Assembly (NCBI GenBank): GCA_905182985.1
Contig: CAJJDN010000098.1
Coordinates: 253,895 to 317,894 of the forward strand
Direction: 5' to 3'
DNA length: 64,000 bases
Source of the DNA: Paramecium sonneborni
Taxonomy: Eukaryota; Ciliophora; Oligohymenophorea; Peniculida; Parameciidae
The notes under the pieces were generated by a model that saw only the letters and a program-made list of their open reading frames with translations, ran no database searches and was not told the origin of the DNA. The position numbers were made by a program, and so were the translations under genes. This document shows positions 51,269-63,291 of this stretch, piece by piece. Numbering within the stretch: position 1 is the first letter of the stretch; every line of letters begins with the position of its first letter.

Positions 51269-53911
51269 TCATAATTCTTCATAATAAATCTCAGAAGAAA
51301 CTTCTTCAGTAATTTGAAGTGTTTCTTTATTTTTCAATAGTTAGGGTGGCTATATGAATTAGTTGGATGTTTTTTAAGATTCAATGAATTCTTACTCCTC
51401 GCTAATCTCTTAAACTTATTATTCCTTAAAACTGTTAAGAACATGTCTATTTTGATGATCACTTGGTTTTCTTGTTAAAGGAATAATCTCAACTTATGAT
51501 TAACTATAAGTTAGATTATCTCTAGCTGAAGTTTGCTTTCTACTTTCAGAAGTTTTTAAGTAAGAATCACTCATTCTGTATACTATCATTATATAAAATA
51601 AACTACCTGAAAAATCTAAGGATAGCTCTTCAACTTTACGTTCTGAAGGTTATTATTGTTATTATTATTTTTATTATTATTATTATTTTTCTTATTATTG
51701 TTATTTTTATTATTATTTTTAATTGAACTCTTCATATTCAAAGTCATCCTACTTTATTTGCAATTTTGGTATGTATCTATAAATAACAAAATCAATTTTT
51801 TATAAATTATAAAGTTAAGATAGCATTTCACATTCTTCTTTTAAATAGAGACGTAAAAATCCTTAATCAATATTATCAACATCTCCTAAATATATTTGAT
51901 TAATAAGACGAAGAAATGTAATTTACTCATCATTAAGATTGGTATTTCTTTTGATATGAATCATAAAATCATCAACATTATATTTAATATCAATTAATTT
52001 TGAGTTTTTCATTTATTAATTCAATTGTTTAATAATATTATGTCTATTGATAATAGTTTTGAAATTGAATTAAGTATCTTCTTTTTTTGGTATAATCAAT
52101 TAAATTAAATCACTAATATTTTGTGTATCTTCCCATTATATTTTATATCCCAAACCTTTATCTTCACCAAAGAAATGGCGACTCAAAATAAGTGCATCTT
52201 ATTCTTAATAATTGAAAGGAGATCTCATAAAATATTGTATGGAATCTTTTAATTGCATAAATTCAATTTGTTTAAATATATAGAGCAATCTTTAACGAGT
52301 CAAACAAAGTGAAATTACTTTATATTTAAGATCTTCTAACAATTACCTCAAACGTTCTTAATCAATTGGATTTGAATTGATAATATCAGTTGGTTTATGT
52401 TATTTAATTGATGTTTCAGGAAATTGAATATTTTAATCACGATATGTTTTTGGAGGTTGGATTTATTTCACAACAGGTTCTTCATTTGCTGATTTTTATT
52501 TTAATAAATCCTAAATTGCAACTCTATCTTATAAATCCTAACTAACTGCATAATTATTAATGATACATTAATGATTCTTTCTTTTATAGTAGTTCTTCTA
52601 AATGTATTTTAACCTTTTAAACATTCATAATTGTTTATTTAAATTCTCTCTCTTGATCTTATTAAATCTTTGTTGATTATTTGTATTTAGTTTCATATAA
52701 GGATAATTCTCCTTTTAATACATCAACTTATTTAAGAACACTTCTATTAAATATATTTAAAATTTACTATAATTTTTTTTCAAGAAATTCTCTTTTTTTT
52801 TATTAATATTATTCAGTTTCTGTAATTAGTTAATCATCTATTTTTTTTTTAAGTTATGTTCTTTCTATACTAATTTATTTGTTTTCATCTTAAAGTTTAT
52901 TGATATTTTCTAATAATTGTTTATACTCTGAATTCAATTTCTTATACTATGCAAACTATTTGTCAATGTGAATTTATTGTGCATCAATGGTAATAATGTA
53001 ATTTTAGATACGCTCACCAATGTCAGGATCATTGAACTAGCTTTGAATAAAATTTTAGTAATTGATTACTCTTAATCTGTGATTTTGAGAGCAATTTATT
53101 GCAACTACTTCATTTTAATGATTTCATCTTATTGATTCTTGATCTATTTTTACAATTCAAGAATTGATGTTGATTTAACTGATTTATATTGATTACGTAA
53201 ATCAATAGTCAATTCTTCAATTATTTATGCTTATTCTTTAATTTTTGCTTTAAGCAAAGGAACAATACATCCTTCATTATTACTAGTAGACATTCCTAAT
53301 GGATCAACTTATAATTAATATCGATCTACTCTTTCAATTTTTAAGATCCGAGCCTATTATCATAGTTATAATCATAAATAAACTTATAATTATTGTACAA
53401 GTGTTTTTAGTTTAAGATTCTCTAATTTTAATTCATTATTTTCCTATTTCAAATGCATATTGTTTATGTAAAGTGTTTCCCATTCGATTTAGAACTTTTA
53501 TGGTGTCTATGGAAGTTTATTTGCTTTTGGAAGCACTTAGAAGTAAGAAAAAGAGAAACGTGAATCTGAAGGCTCTGATTAAAAATTTATCACTGCTGAT
53601 TAAGGTCTTCTCATTATTTAAGTAAATTATTATATCACTTTTTAGTTGGCCTCTTATCTTTCTTCTTTTATATGCTTTTTTTGATTGGCTTATTTTGTAA
53701 ATTAGACAATGCATCTTCTAATTGTTTGATTTTGGCGTCTTTCTCTTCAATTGTTTATCTCAAACCTTCAATCAAATCTTAATATTCAGCATTCTTAGCC
53801 TCTATCTCAGCCACTCGAGTTCTCAGCTCTTTTAGAAATGAAATTCCTTACATCATCATTCTCTTTAAATGATTCCTCTTATAATTTCTTACACATCTAA
53901 TGTGGGTCCAT
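51269..53911 (-). CDS. Large coiled-coil protein with poly-Gln tail (about 850 aa)
   Basis: From ATG 53909-53911 a charged helix (VAEIEAKNAEYQDLIEGLRQ) leads into long coiled coils (NELKLENLKLKTLVQQLQ, KAKIKEQAQIIEELTIDLR) separated by Ser/Pro linkers. A 30-nt intron near 53.37 kb removes an in-frame TGA, and others lie near 53.85 and 53.6 kb. A C-terminal helical region (DEQITFLRLINQIYLGDVD) is weakly EF-hand-like. It is followed by a Gln/Lys run encoded almost wholly by TAA (51650-51724) and a Ser/Thr-rich tail ending at TGA 51269-51271. The features suggest a basal-body, ciliary or other cytoskeletal protein. The exact family is not recognised. Confidence 0.78.
51650..51724 (-). repeat. 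TTA/TAA trinucleotide repeat coding for poly-Gln
   Basis: Seen as repeated att/tta triplets on the plus strand, it is read on the minus strand in the frame of the coiled-coil gene as a Gln run broken by Lys. Nearly all Gln codons are TAA, so in any organism with the standard code it would be a wall of stops. Such runs can change length by slippage. Confidence 0.85.
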
Positions 53912-54004
53912 TTATTATTTTTAAATTATATAAAATTCCGGGCAAAAATATTTTATAACTAAAGAAAGAGCAAAAACACAATATTAGTAATAAGAAAATA
54001 TAAT

Positions 54005-56606
54005 TCATAGATATTTAATTAAGATTTTTTTAAGCGCCTTCTACTCTACTGGCTTATTTAAGTATCCTGTCATTCCATATTTTAAACATTCTTACATCTA
54101 TTCTTCTGAATCATATGCAGAACATCCAATAATTGTTGTAGATACTCCTTATTCACCACATAAACTTAAAATTGCTTATGTTACTTAAAATCCATTCATT
54201 ATTGGCATTTCTAGATCCATTAATATTAACTTATAAAATTCTTGTTTATTCTTTATTCTCTCTTTGCATTTCTCTATTGCTTAATAACCATTCAAAGCCC
54301 AATCTGCTCCTATATCTTTTATCATTCTTGCAATCATTTCTACATTTAATTAGACATCATCTACTATCAAAATTTTTGGATGATCATTTATCGAAACTTT
54401 AGTAGATCCTTAGACATTTGTAATATTTTTAGTCACTTTCAATTATTAAGGTTTTTCATCATCATCAGGAATTACTAAAGAATCCTAATCTGAATTTTCA
54501 CTCTCTTAATTACGTTCTTCCAATTAGTGTAGTGATAATGATTCTTGTACATCATAAATTGAAATTGAAAAATAAAATGTAGTACCTTTATTTTATTAAG
54601 ATTACAGTTTCAATCCATTTTAAATATCTCCATTAAGGCTCTATAAAATTTAGTTACTGATTAATAGACCTAATCCAACTCCTTGAGAGTTCATCTTTTT
54701 ACTTTCCTCGCTATTTCCTTTCGCAAAAGCTTTAAATAATTTGACTTTATCATCATCTGAGATTCCAATACCTGTATCAATAACAGATATAGTAATTCTT
54801 TTTCTATCTTACCCTTAAGTAACCTATAAAGTAATATTTCCTTTTAGAGTAAATTTAAAAGCATTTCCTATTAAATTCATAATAATTTATTTGATTCTGT
54901 TTGAATCTTATTCAATAATTTTAGGTACATGTTGATTGTAATTTAAAATTAATGTAATTTATTATTTTTCAGCAGTTGCTGAGAATAACTCAAGACAATT
55001 TTTTAACATATTTTCAAGATTAAATTTTTATTTAGTCGCCTTAAATTTACCAACTCTTATTTATGCCAAATCAAGTAAATCATCAGAAAGATTCAAGAGT
55101 TGTTTAGCTGTATATAAAGCAACCTTAACAAATTTATGACTTTCCTTATCTTTTTCACAATATTGAGTTTCAGATCTATTTCTATATTCTTCCTTCAAAC
55201 TTTCATTGAGTTGATCAATGATGCAATTTAAAGGAGTTCTGTATTCATGACTAACAAAGGCTAACATTTTGGATTTCTGATTACTATAATTTTTTAATGA
55301 ATGAATGTAATCTCTATGACTGATATCCCTGGCTACAATTAAAATTTAAGGACAATCATTTATTAAAGTGGAATATAATTTAACTTCAATTTATCTTCTC
55401 TTATGTTTCTCTGATTTAATATACCCCAATATAACAATATGTTCTTATACATAACAATGAGTATTCTTCATTAGATTTATTATTTCTTTACTTTGCATCT
55501 GTTTTTTGATAAATTAAATCTCTTATTCGATAACCTAATTTATAAAATATAAAAATATCTTACGCAACAATCAGTTAGAAAAGTATCCTAAATTTTTAAA
55601 GTATTTTGTTTATGCTATGTTTTTGCACGTGGCAATAGTGTTTCTTTATATTTCTATTAAATCACAGTTCCTGATTACTTATTCTAAGATCTTGATGCGC
55701 TCTAGAATAAAGTCTTAGGTATTGGTACAGGTTGAAAAGTAGAAAAAGAACTCATTGATTATTTTGGTTATTCTATTTATTGGGTTTCTGTTTATTCAAC
55801 GATTTATTGATCTTCTAAACTAAATATACATTATAGAATTGATTTCTAATTTTCTCTTTCTTCAAATATCTTTTTCATATTCTCATTACAAAATTTAACT
55901 TCATCTTCTAATGAAACTAGTGCTATCCCTTAAGGAAAGAAACTTAGTAATTCAACTTAAAATGTATCACTTTTTGGAGTTGGTGGTTAACTATCAGAAT
56001 GATTTTGATCTTTTGTGATCCTGTAAGTAGAATGATGATTGCTATCCACATACAAATTTTTTTAATTAAAGTTAATGTTTCCATTTAATTTTGATTCGTT
56101 TATCAATTATGTTAATGTTTTTATCGCTATTGATATGCAAGGTAAATATATTTCATACAAATTTACATGCATAAATAAAACAAGAACAAGAATATCGACT
56201 CCTACACAATACAATATTATAAGCATTTTGCTTCTTAATTTATTCTCAAACAATAACGTATATCCAATTTACATCATACACATGCAAGATATTGCATTTG
56301 CTTCACTACTTAAATACAAAATACCCATAAATCCCAAATATTATATGATTATTACCACTTATAATTACAATGCTTAAAAATATTCCCAAACCATACGAGT
56401 TATTAACAATATTATTACCACAAACAAATAGTAGTATTCCTCAGAAACAAATATGCACTAAAGAATCAAAAGCAAACTCATTAACAGGATTAAAAACTGA
56501 CTTTTAATTAAGCTCCATAATTTTCTCATTTTAATTAATTTTCTCAAATTACTCTCCTCTCTTTCACAACATCATTATAATCTCTCGCCCAGTAATACTT
56601 CTTCAT
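54005..56606 (-). CDS. Hybrid histidine kinase, multi-span membrane type (about 840 aa)
   Basis: After MKKYYWARDYNDVVKERR and a 28-nt intron, several membrane spans occur (SQFLILLMSLLLILQCIFV, LFVVIILLI, GVDILVLVLFMHV). A PAS-like segment follows (SFFPQGIALVSLEDEVKF), and a 29-nt intron near 55.55 kb precedes another (IEVKLYSTLINDCPQILIV). The H-box reads SHEYRTPLN, with Tyr where Leu is usual. N-box NLIGNAFKFT and glycine boxes DTGIGIS and GVGLGLLIS are intact. The receiver has ILIVDDVQLN, phospho-Asp in MDLEMPIMNGF and Lys in YLNKPV. It is the same class as the gene at 38821-41203. One further splice is implied by the frame but was not located. Confidence 0.9.
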
Positions 56607-57468
56607 CAACAAACTTCCTAAATTCTGAAAAATTCATAATCAAAATAAAAACTACGTTCTTAGAAGAGTCATTTAGATATACAAATTAAAATACTCATCC
56701 ACAAAATGAAATATAGTTTTTTTGAAAACTCAAAAAAATTCCCCTTTTAAATACAGAGATATTAAAAGTTCACAATTTAAATTTTATTATCTCATTAATC
56801 TTCAATGAAATAAAATTTAATTACTATGCTGCTAAATAACAACTAAAACATTTAATTGTTAATTTTATATTAACTTTAGCAACATCAACTAAACATAACT
56901 AAAATACAAATAAATTATATTAACAAGAATGATTAAATAGAAAACATTTGGCATAAAAATAATTATTATAAAAATTGATTATAAATAAAATTATTTTTCT
57001 TTTAAAAATAATTCTTGTTTACATTCATGTGATAGATTAAATTGTTTAAGAACAATAATGATATTATTAATTTTATATTTAAAGAAATTATTATATATCT
57101 GTTTATTTAAGTATCATAACTTTTTTATGTGTAGTCGAGGCAAATTAAAAAGATAAAACAATTTAGAAAAATTTTAAATAAATTATTTAATCTCCTTAAT
57201 AAAGCCTTATTTATAAATTTTTAAAATTTATTCGTACTATTTTTATTATCACAAGTTATTTTTAAACTTTTTGTAAATGTAAGGAAATATTTGAGTGGTG
57301 ATATAAGATACTATTGGGAAAATGCATTTACTTGATTTTTGTAAAAATAATAAATGAAATTAATCAAAATTGATTTCATCTTAAATAAAGATACATATTG
57401 TTATTTTAATTTAAATGAAAATTAGTATAAATGTTAACATAATTATTTTATCATCATAAAATACATCA
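56607..57468. other. AT-rich spacer upstream of the second histidine kinase
   Basis: About 0.86 kb with no convincing frame. It should include the promoter of the minus-strand histidine kinase gene and the 3' UTR of the next minus-strand gene. Confidence 0.5.
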
Positions 57469-58211
57469 TCAAGGTCGTTTTTTTGGAATAATTCTTTAGT
57501 TTTATATAGCTGTAGATTTGACTGAGGTAATCTTAATTTCTTCATCTTTATAGTACTATGAAACTCTTTTACGTTATGGTCCATCCTTCTTCATAATATT
57601 ACTATTGGATAAGGCTTAAGCAGTATATTTATCTTGAGAAATGCCTCTTACCCTTTCGTCTAACATTTTTAGATTATTTCTTTGATATTGTTATAATTAG
57701 ACTTGATTTCTTCCAATTGAATAATTGTTTTATTCGTTTTCTCTGAGAGAATTCACTAAATATTATTGTTCTGGACTAGGTCTTCTATAGATATTACAAT
57801 ATTTATTGGCAATATATTGGAAATGAGAAGAATCCTAAACAAATAAGTAATGAAGTACTTTAAGATGATTGCGTTGAGCAGATTATTAAGGATTGTATTG
57901 AATTTGTTATTGTTATTGCTAATCTTAGATTTTGGCTAAGTTAATGGTTGATAAAGGTACAACCTTTTTCAAAATACACTATTATTATTTATCCTTATTT
58001 TTTAGTAATTGATTCATGAGATTATTTTTGGCTGGGCTTCGACTACATGAACGTTATTCTAGATGTTATCTACGTATAGATTGCCATTGAATTTCAAGAT
58101 TTTCGATAGCCTTGATATATATGAGTTGCACATTACTTCATTCAATTAACTACGATTGCTTTGAGGTGTCAATGTTATTCTTATTTAATCAATATTTAAA
58201 GTACTCTTCAT
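57469..58211 (-). CDS. Hypothetical basic Gln-rich protein, 238 aa
   Basis: A single 26-nt intron near 58.11 kb (GTAATGTGC...ATCAAG) leaves 239 codons, ending in TGA 57469-57471. The protein is rich in Gln, Asn, Ser, Lys and Arg (QHLEQRSCSRSPAKNN, RNNLKMLDERVRGISQDK, DGPQRKRVSQYYKDEE) and looks largely disordered. The gene is visibly less AT-rich than its surroundings. It has no membrane span or enzyme motif. A phosphorylated or nucleic-acid or tubulin-binding linker protein is possible, but I cannot choose. Confidence 0.75.
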
Positions 58212-58894
58212 TTTTATACATTTTAACATGCATACGTTCTTGTGGTAATTAACGTAATTAACTCAGACTTAAATTCTATGCATAGAAAGTATTCATGGCT
58301 TAACAGTTAAAATTTAATAATAAATGACATTTAATCAACGATTATTATTTTCTGACAGATTTACAAAAGGCTTAAAATAATATATATATTTTCAGGAAAT
58401 GTAGAATATTAGTAAATCTAATTATAATCTAAGAGAGTTTGTTGTATCAATTAAAGTTCATAACATAGCACAATAAATTGCAATAATAACAAAGTTACCA
58501 AATAAGCTATATTCTTAATTAATAAATAACTAAACATCAACATTTGGAATATTATCTTATTAAAAACAAATGAATGTTTTAATAATTTTTTATACAATAA
58601 ATAGTATTTCAATTTATAAATAATCTGTTTTGCTTTGTTTATTCAATTTGATTATAGTAAAATATCTTGTGTAAAAATGAGAGTAATTGAAATTAAGAAA
58701 ATAATGATTTTTTTAATCTTTATCTAAAATATTAGTAGAATCTCATTAGGTATTCTTCAAGAGAAGAGATTAAGATGGTTGATTGAGTAAATTTAATGTT
58801 GATGTATTTATTATAAAAGATTTTAACATAAGAATATTGTAATTTTTTGGGTTAAATGATTATAATCTTAAATATTAATAATTGAGTCATAGAA
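58212..58894. other. AT-rich divergent spacer
   Basis: Lies between a minus-strand gene start (58211) and a plus-strand gene start (58895), so it must hold both promoters. No convincing frame or named motif was seen. Confidence 0.5.
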
Positions 58895-60233
58895 ATGGGA
58901 AATTGTTAGCAATGCAATGATAATGTTCCAAATAAGACCCAAGAGATATTGACAACAAAAACAACAAAGAGTAAATAAAAAGTTGGAAAGAAGTTAAATA
59001 AATAAGAAATAAAAGGAGTAATTAAAATATAAGCCAATTTTAGAGGTTATGTAATACGGAAGTATTTGTGTTATTTTACATTAGAAAATATTAATTTAAA
59101 TTTTCCCGATCGACAGCTTAAAAACATAGTTCTTCAATCTTAAATTAAAAGAGTTCTCATAATGATTCAGTTATAGCTGAAACTTAATAAGTGAAATAGA
59201 ATACACTCTAAATATAATAGACAATTAAAAGATTGCCTCCTAGAAAGGATCAAGAGGAAGAATCTATTTAAAAATAATTTTACAATGCCGATATTACTAT
59301 AAATATTAATAAAGAAGTGAAAGATGATGTTAGTTCTATGTCTGAAATTAGCAAAGCAGCTAGTAATCCAATAGCAATATCAACAGAGATGAATGGATTA
59401 TGTTTTATACCATTAGAAAAAAAAGATTAATAATCAGTCTAAAGTAATCAACAATAAAAATTACCTTGCATTTAATTACAAAATGGATGTTTTTATGAAG
59501 GTTAATGGAAGAATGGGATGATTCATGGTTTTGGTAAGTATATATTATCAGAAAATTCATTCTATATAGGAGATTGGTATGAAAATAAACCAAATGGATC
59601 TGGTACATTTCAACATTCAAATGGTGATTTATTTTTAGGTACATGGATTGATGGATAAGTTTAAGGTAAAGGAAAATACACATTTTCAGATGGTACATAT
59701 TATGATGGTGAATGGAATAATGATTTACCTAATGGTTATGGGAAATAAATATATGAAAGTGGTTGGATATATGAAGGTAAATTTTGAATTGTATTCTAAG
59801 GCTAGGAAGTTTTCAAGATGGGTTTAAAAGTGGGTTTGGTAAATTGATATATCCTGATGGAGCAATATATGAAGGAAAATTCGAAAATGATTAAATGTCT
59901 GGATTCGGAACTTTAACTTTTGCAGATGGAAGAATATATACTGGAGAATGGAGAAATGGTCTTAAAAATGGTAAAGGAATATTTGAATGGCCAGATGGAA
60001 GAAAATATGAAGGATTATATCTAAATGATTAAAGAGAAGGATATGGTGTATTGATGTGGCCTAATGGTTAAAAATATTTAGGACTTTGGAAAACTGGACT
60101 TTAACATGGTAATGGATAAATCGTTAAATCTAATGGAACTACTTTTAGAGGAAAATGGATCAAAGGAAAAATTGCAACAACCAAATTAACCACTAATACT
60201 CCTGCTAAAGTAGTTAAATTAACTCATGATTGA
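58895..60233 (+). CDS. IQ-motif and MORN-repeat protein with N-terminal acylation signal, 428 aa
   Basis: Introns of 23 nt (near 59.07 kb) and 29 nt (near 59.78 kb) give 429 codons. MGNCQQC at the start fits N-myristoylation at Gly2 with palmitoylatable Cys beside it, implying membrane attachment. An IQ motif (VIKIQANFRGYVIRK) may bind calmodulin or centrin. The C-terminal 270 residues hold about nine MORN repeats of the form Y-x-G-x-(F/W), for example FYEGQWKNGMIHGFGKY, YYDGEWNNDLPNGYGK and IYTGEWRNGLKNGKGIF. MORN proteins act at membranes and the cell cortex, so a cortical or ciliary-membrane scaffold is likely. Its stop lies 6 bp from the stop of the convergent gene. Confidence 0.9.
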
Positions 60234-60239
60234 TTTATA

Positions 60240-61753
60240 TCATTTTTCTATATTCTACTCTTTTAAAATTATTATTTCAATATCTTCTTCTTATTAAATT
60301 TTAACATTCAACTTCATATCTAAATTATTTTTACCTAATTTTTCTGATGCCCATTACTCTTAAGGATCAATACTTAGAGCTTCACTATAGTAATTTATTG
60401 CTTCTTTATACATTTATTGTTGTCTTAAGCAATCCCCTAATTTTATACTATATAATTTTACCTATCCTAACTAAAGTTACCACATGCTTTTGATTTAATT
60501 TATTTGCTTTTTATAAAAATTCCATTGCTTAATCAAATTACCTTTTTAATCTATAACAATCCCCTATTTATTATATTATTCAATATTTTTACCCTTCCCA
60601 CTTAAGGACTCTATGTGTTCATTATTTATCAATAAAACTTAATTATATTGAGAGATTGCTGCATCATCTTTACCTTCCATTCTTAAGAGTTCAGCTATTT
60701 AAATTATATATACAATAACATACCTTGACCCCAAATTACTTCTATGTTTTTTTTGTCTTATATGTTATCAAATATCTTTCTAGCGTCAACAAATTTTCTA
60801 TCTTTTATTAAGCAATGAGCTAAATTTTTTATCTTAACTAATAATACCTTTTCCTATCAAAGCTTATTAATTATTTTAGTCTAATGAAAGTGTTTTTTCA
60901 TAATGTTTTAGAGCATCAGAAAATTTATTCCTTCCTCTTAATGAGTCCCCTTTAATATAGAATACTTTCTATACCTAAACCATTAATTGCTTCCTTGTAG
61001 TTAGGATCTATTTTAACAGCTCTATCAAAAGAATGGAAGGCTTCAAAATATTCAGTTTTTTAAAGTAAAATTTTGCCTAAATATTAATTATTTTATAAAA
61101 ACCATTTTCTGTTAATGAAATTTTATTATTAGGATCTATTCTCAAGGTTTAATTCATAATATCCTAAGCTTTAAGAAGATTATTCTAATTTAATAATTGA
61201 GTGCCTAATTAATTAATATAAAAATACATTATAATTATAATTCTATTACTTTTTTTTAATCTTCAGCAGGAGCTTAATAGTATAATTCTTATTTTAATTT
61301 AAGATTTTTAATAGTCTCATTAACTTATTAAATTGTTAGTTGCATTAAGCTCAGTACTTCCTCCTGGACTAAAGTTTAATCTTATTTAAATTTTAAAAGC
61401 CCTTAAAAATAAGACTCCAACTAAGCAAAACTAAATTTTTAAATATTATTGAATGACAATTAGAACTTGTGGTTTAATGTAAATTTCAATTCATCTATGG
61501 AATTTGTAAGTTAAATTTATTAATTCTTGATATCATTAATTAAGTTTGAGCATAAATTGTTCAATTCTTTTGTTTGTTCATTAACACTCGATAATTTATA
61601 GATCTTATTTCTATGATCTTTATGCATGTCACTTTAAAAACATTTATAACAGAGAAGCTTTTGTTCTTTGCAACATTAATCGAAACAAAAAAATTCAATC
61701 ACATCATCTTTATCTTTATGAAGAGGATTTTAGCATTAATGTGTCTGATTCAT
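60240..61753 (-). CDS. B-box zinc finger and TPR-repeat protein (about 490 aa)
   Basis: The N-terminus (MNQTHQCQNPLHKDKDDVIE) carries paired Cys/His in a B-box pattern, with FCFDQCCKEQKLLCYKC and DMHKDH. A helical coiled-coil of about 120 residues follows (LNNLCSNLINDIKNQQIQL). The rest is TPR repeats, for example LLNQNNLLKAQDIMNQTL, FHSFDRAVKIDPNYKEAI, KFSDALKHYEKTLSLD and YKEAINYYSEALSIDP. A 23-nt intron near 61.21 kb is clear and others in the TPR region were not fully placed. It looks like a TRIM-like adaptor that binds partner proteins, perhaps chaperones; the function is unproven. Confidence 0.78.
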
Positions 61754-61850
61754 CAACAATAATATCTTAGTAAGTGTTTTAAGATTAATAAATAATTATA
61801 ATAATGAAAATAAATTCGAAACAAAAAATATAAAACATAGATAAAAAAAA

Positions 61851-63005
61851 TCATTCACAAACCAGCTTGAGTATTTCTAATGAATTTATGTCTAACTATT
61901 TTTCATTCTAAAATTAAAATAAATAAATTACCAATTATTAAACAACTCTAATAAATTTGGCTACAAATTTAATAGAATTCAAGATTTGTAACTTGGATTT
62001 ATTATGGTTTTTTAAAAAATCTTCAAATTGATTATCTTTGAGTTCTTTTGAGTATATGACATACAAAATTGAAAATGAAAGATCTTCTAAATAATAGTTT
62101 AGATAATTATGATCTAAGACAATAACATTAAGTATTTGGTTGATAATTTTCATATCTTTTTGATTGATTTGAATTTTAAGATTTAATTGTTGATTTGAGT
62201 TATAAATATTTAATTATGGGAAGGCTACTTAAAATGTTAAAAGGACCTCATAAAATACATCTTATAATGTAAGTGGATTTATATGCCAATCTAAAACTGT
62301 AAGGATTAATTTTTCATATGATAATAATTGTTATTTGGTAATATTGAGTGATGATTATGAAAGTAGTAGATTAATATTGGGAGTATCAGAATTCATTTTA
62401 GAGATCACAAAAATGATAGCTAAAGATAGGAATCTTAATTGATATTGATTTGTGATTGTTTTAATTTTAATCTTACTTAGAAATAGATCAAATAGATAGA
62501 TGGCTTTATGAAAATAGGGATTGTTAATATTAATACAATTTTCTAAAATTCTATTTAGTATGATTGCTCTAGTTTTAAAGTTATATTCTTTTTCTTTAAA
62601 TTCTTAGATATAATTTGGATTGATTAAATAGAACTACTTTTAATTTGGAATGATAGTGTTTGTATTTGTAAAATTGATATGCACATAATGTTCAATTTTG
62701 AGATTCTCATGACAATATAGATTATCTTCATATGTGTTTTGAGTGCTATCTGCAGTAGTCTTGATTTTCTAAGAGGAATAATATTATAATCATTTACCTT
62801 AATAATTTAAGGAGATTGTATTGAATACTCATTTTAAGTACAATCTTATGTAATTGTTTATGTTTAAACACATCTTTTTATTGTCGATTTTTTAGTGGAG
62901 GAGGCAAAGTAGTCTATAGATGATTCATATATATATATTAATACTTGTTGAACCTAAATAATGCACTCCGAGTAGTAATTTGAATCTTTTATCATCCATC
63001 TTCAT
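61851..63005 (-). CDS. Cyclin, 356 aa
   Basis: Introns of 31, 29 and 24 nt leave exactly 357 codons. After about 110 variable residues, the cyclin box begins with FKTRAIILNRILENC, corresponding to the usual MRAILVDWL region. It continues with YLFDLFLSKIKI, RFLSLAIIFVISKM and LLSYEKLILTVLDWHINPL, the CDK-contacting helices. The second half is a weaker cyclin fold (YYLEDLSFSILYVIYSKEL). It would activate a cyclin-dependent kinase in the cell cycle or another process. The box is divergent, so A/B/D type cannot be assigned. The last 24-nt intron (61908-61931) has no in-frame stop. Confidence 0.85.
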
Positions 63006-63291
63006 TATTTATTTAATAGCTTATAATCCTTTTAATATTTGCCTTTTGTTTTGTAATGAGCGCAATTTCATGATATTTTTGTGTTTATTTTGTATTTGGT
63101 ATCAGAATAGGATGTTTTTTAAAAATTTGAAAATTTATTAACACTTAATAAAAAATTAGATTGTAATTTAAAGTAATAGATTAGAAAATGGTTATATGAG
63201 ATATTGAAATTAAGTAAAAGTATAAAAAATACAAACACTTTATTGAAGTAACAAAGAATAAAAGTAATATAATTAATAATTAATGAATTAT

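Noticed and set aside
56075..56377. Plus-strand frame of 100 codons
   Set aside because: The opposite strand encodes the membrane spans of the second histidine kinase in a continuous frame, so the plus frame is a shadow.
59405..59698. Minus-strand frame of 97 codons
   Set aside because: Antisense shadow of the MORN repeats, whose periodic YxG pattern is unmistakable.
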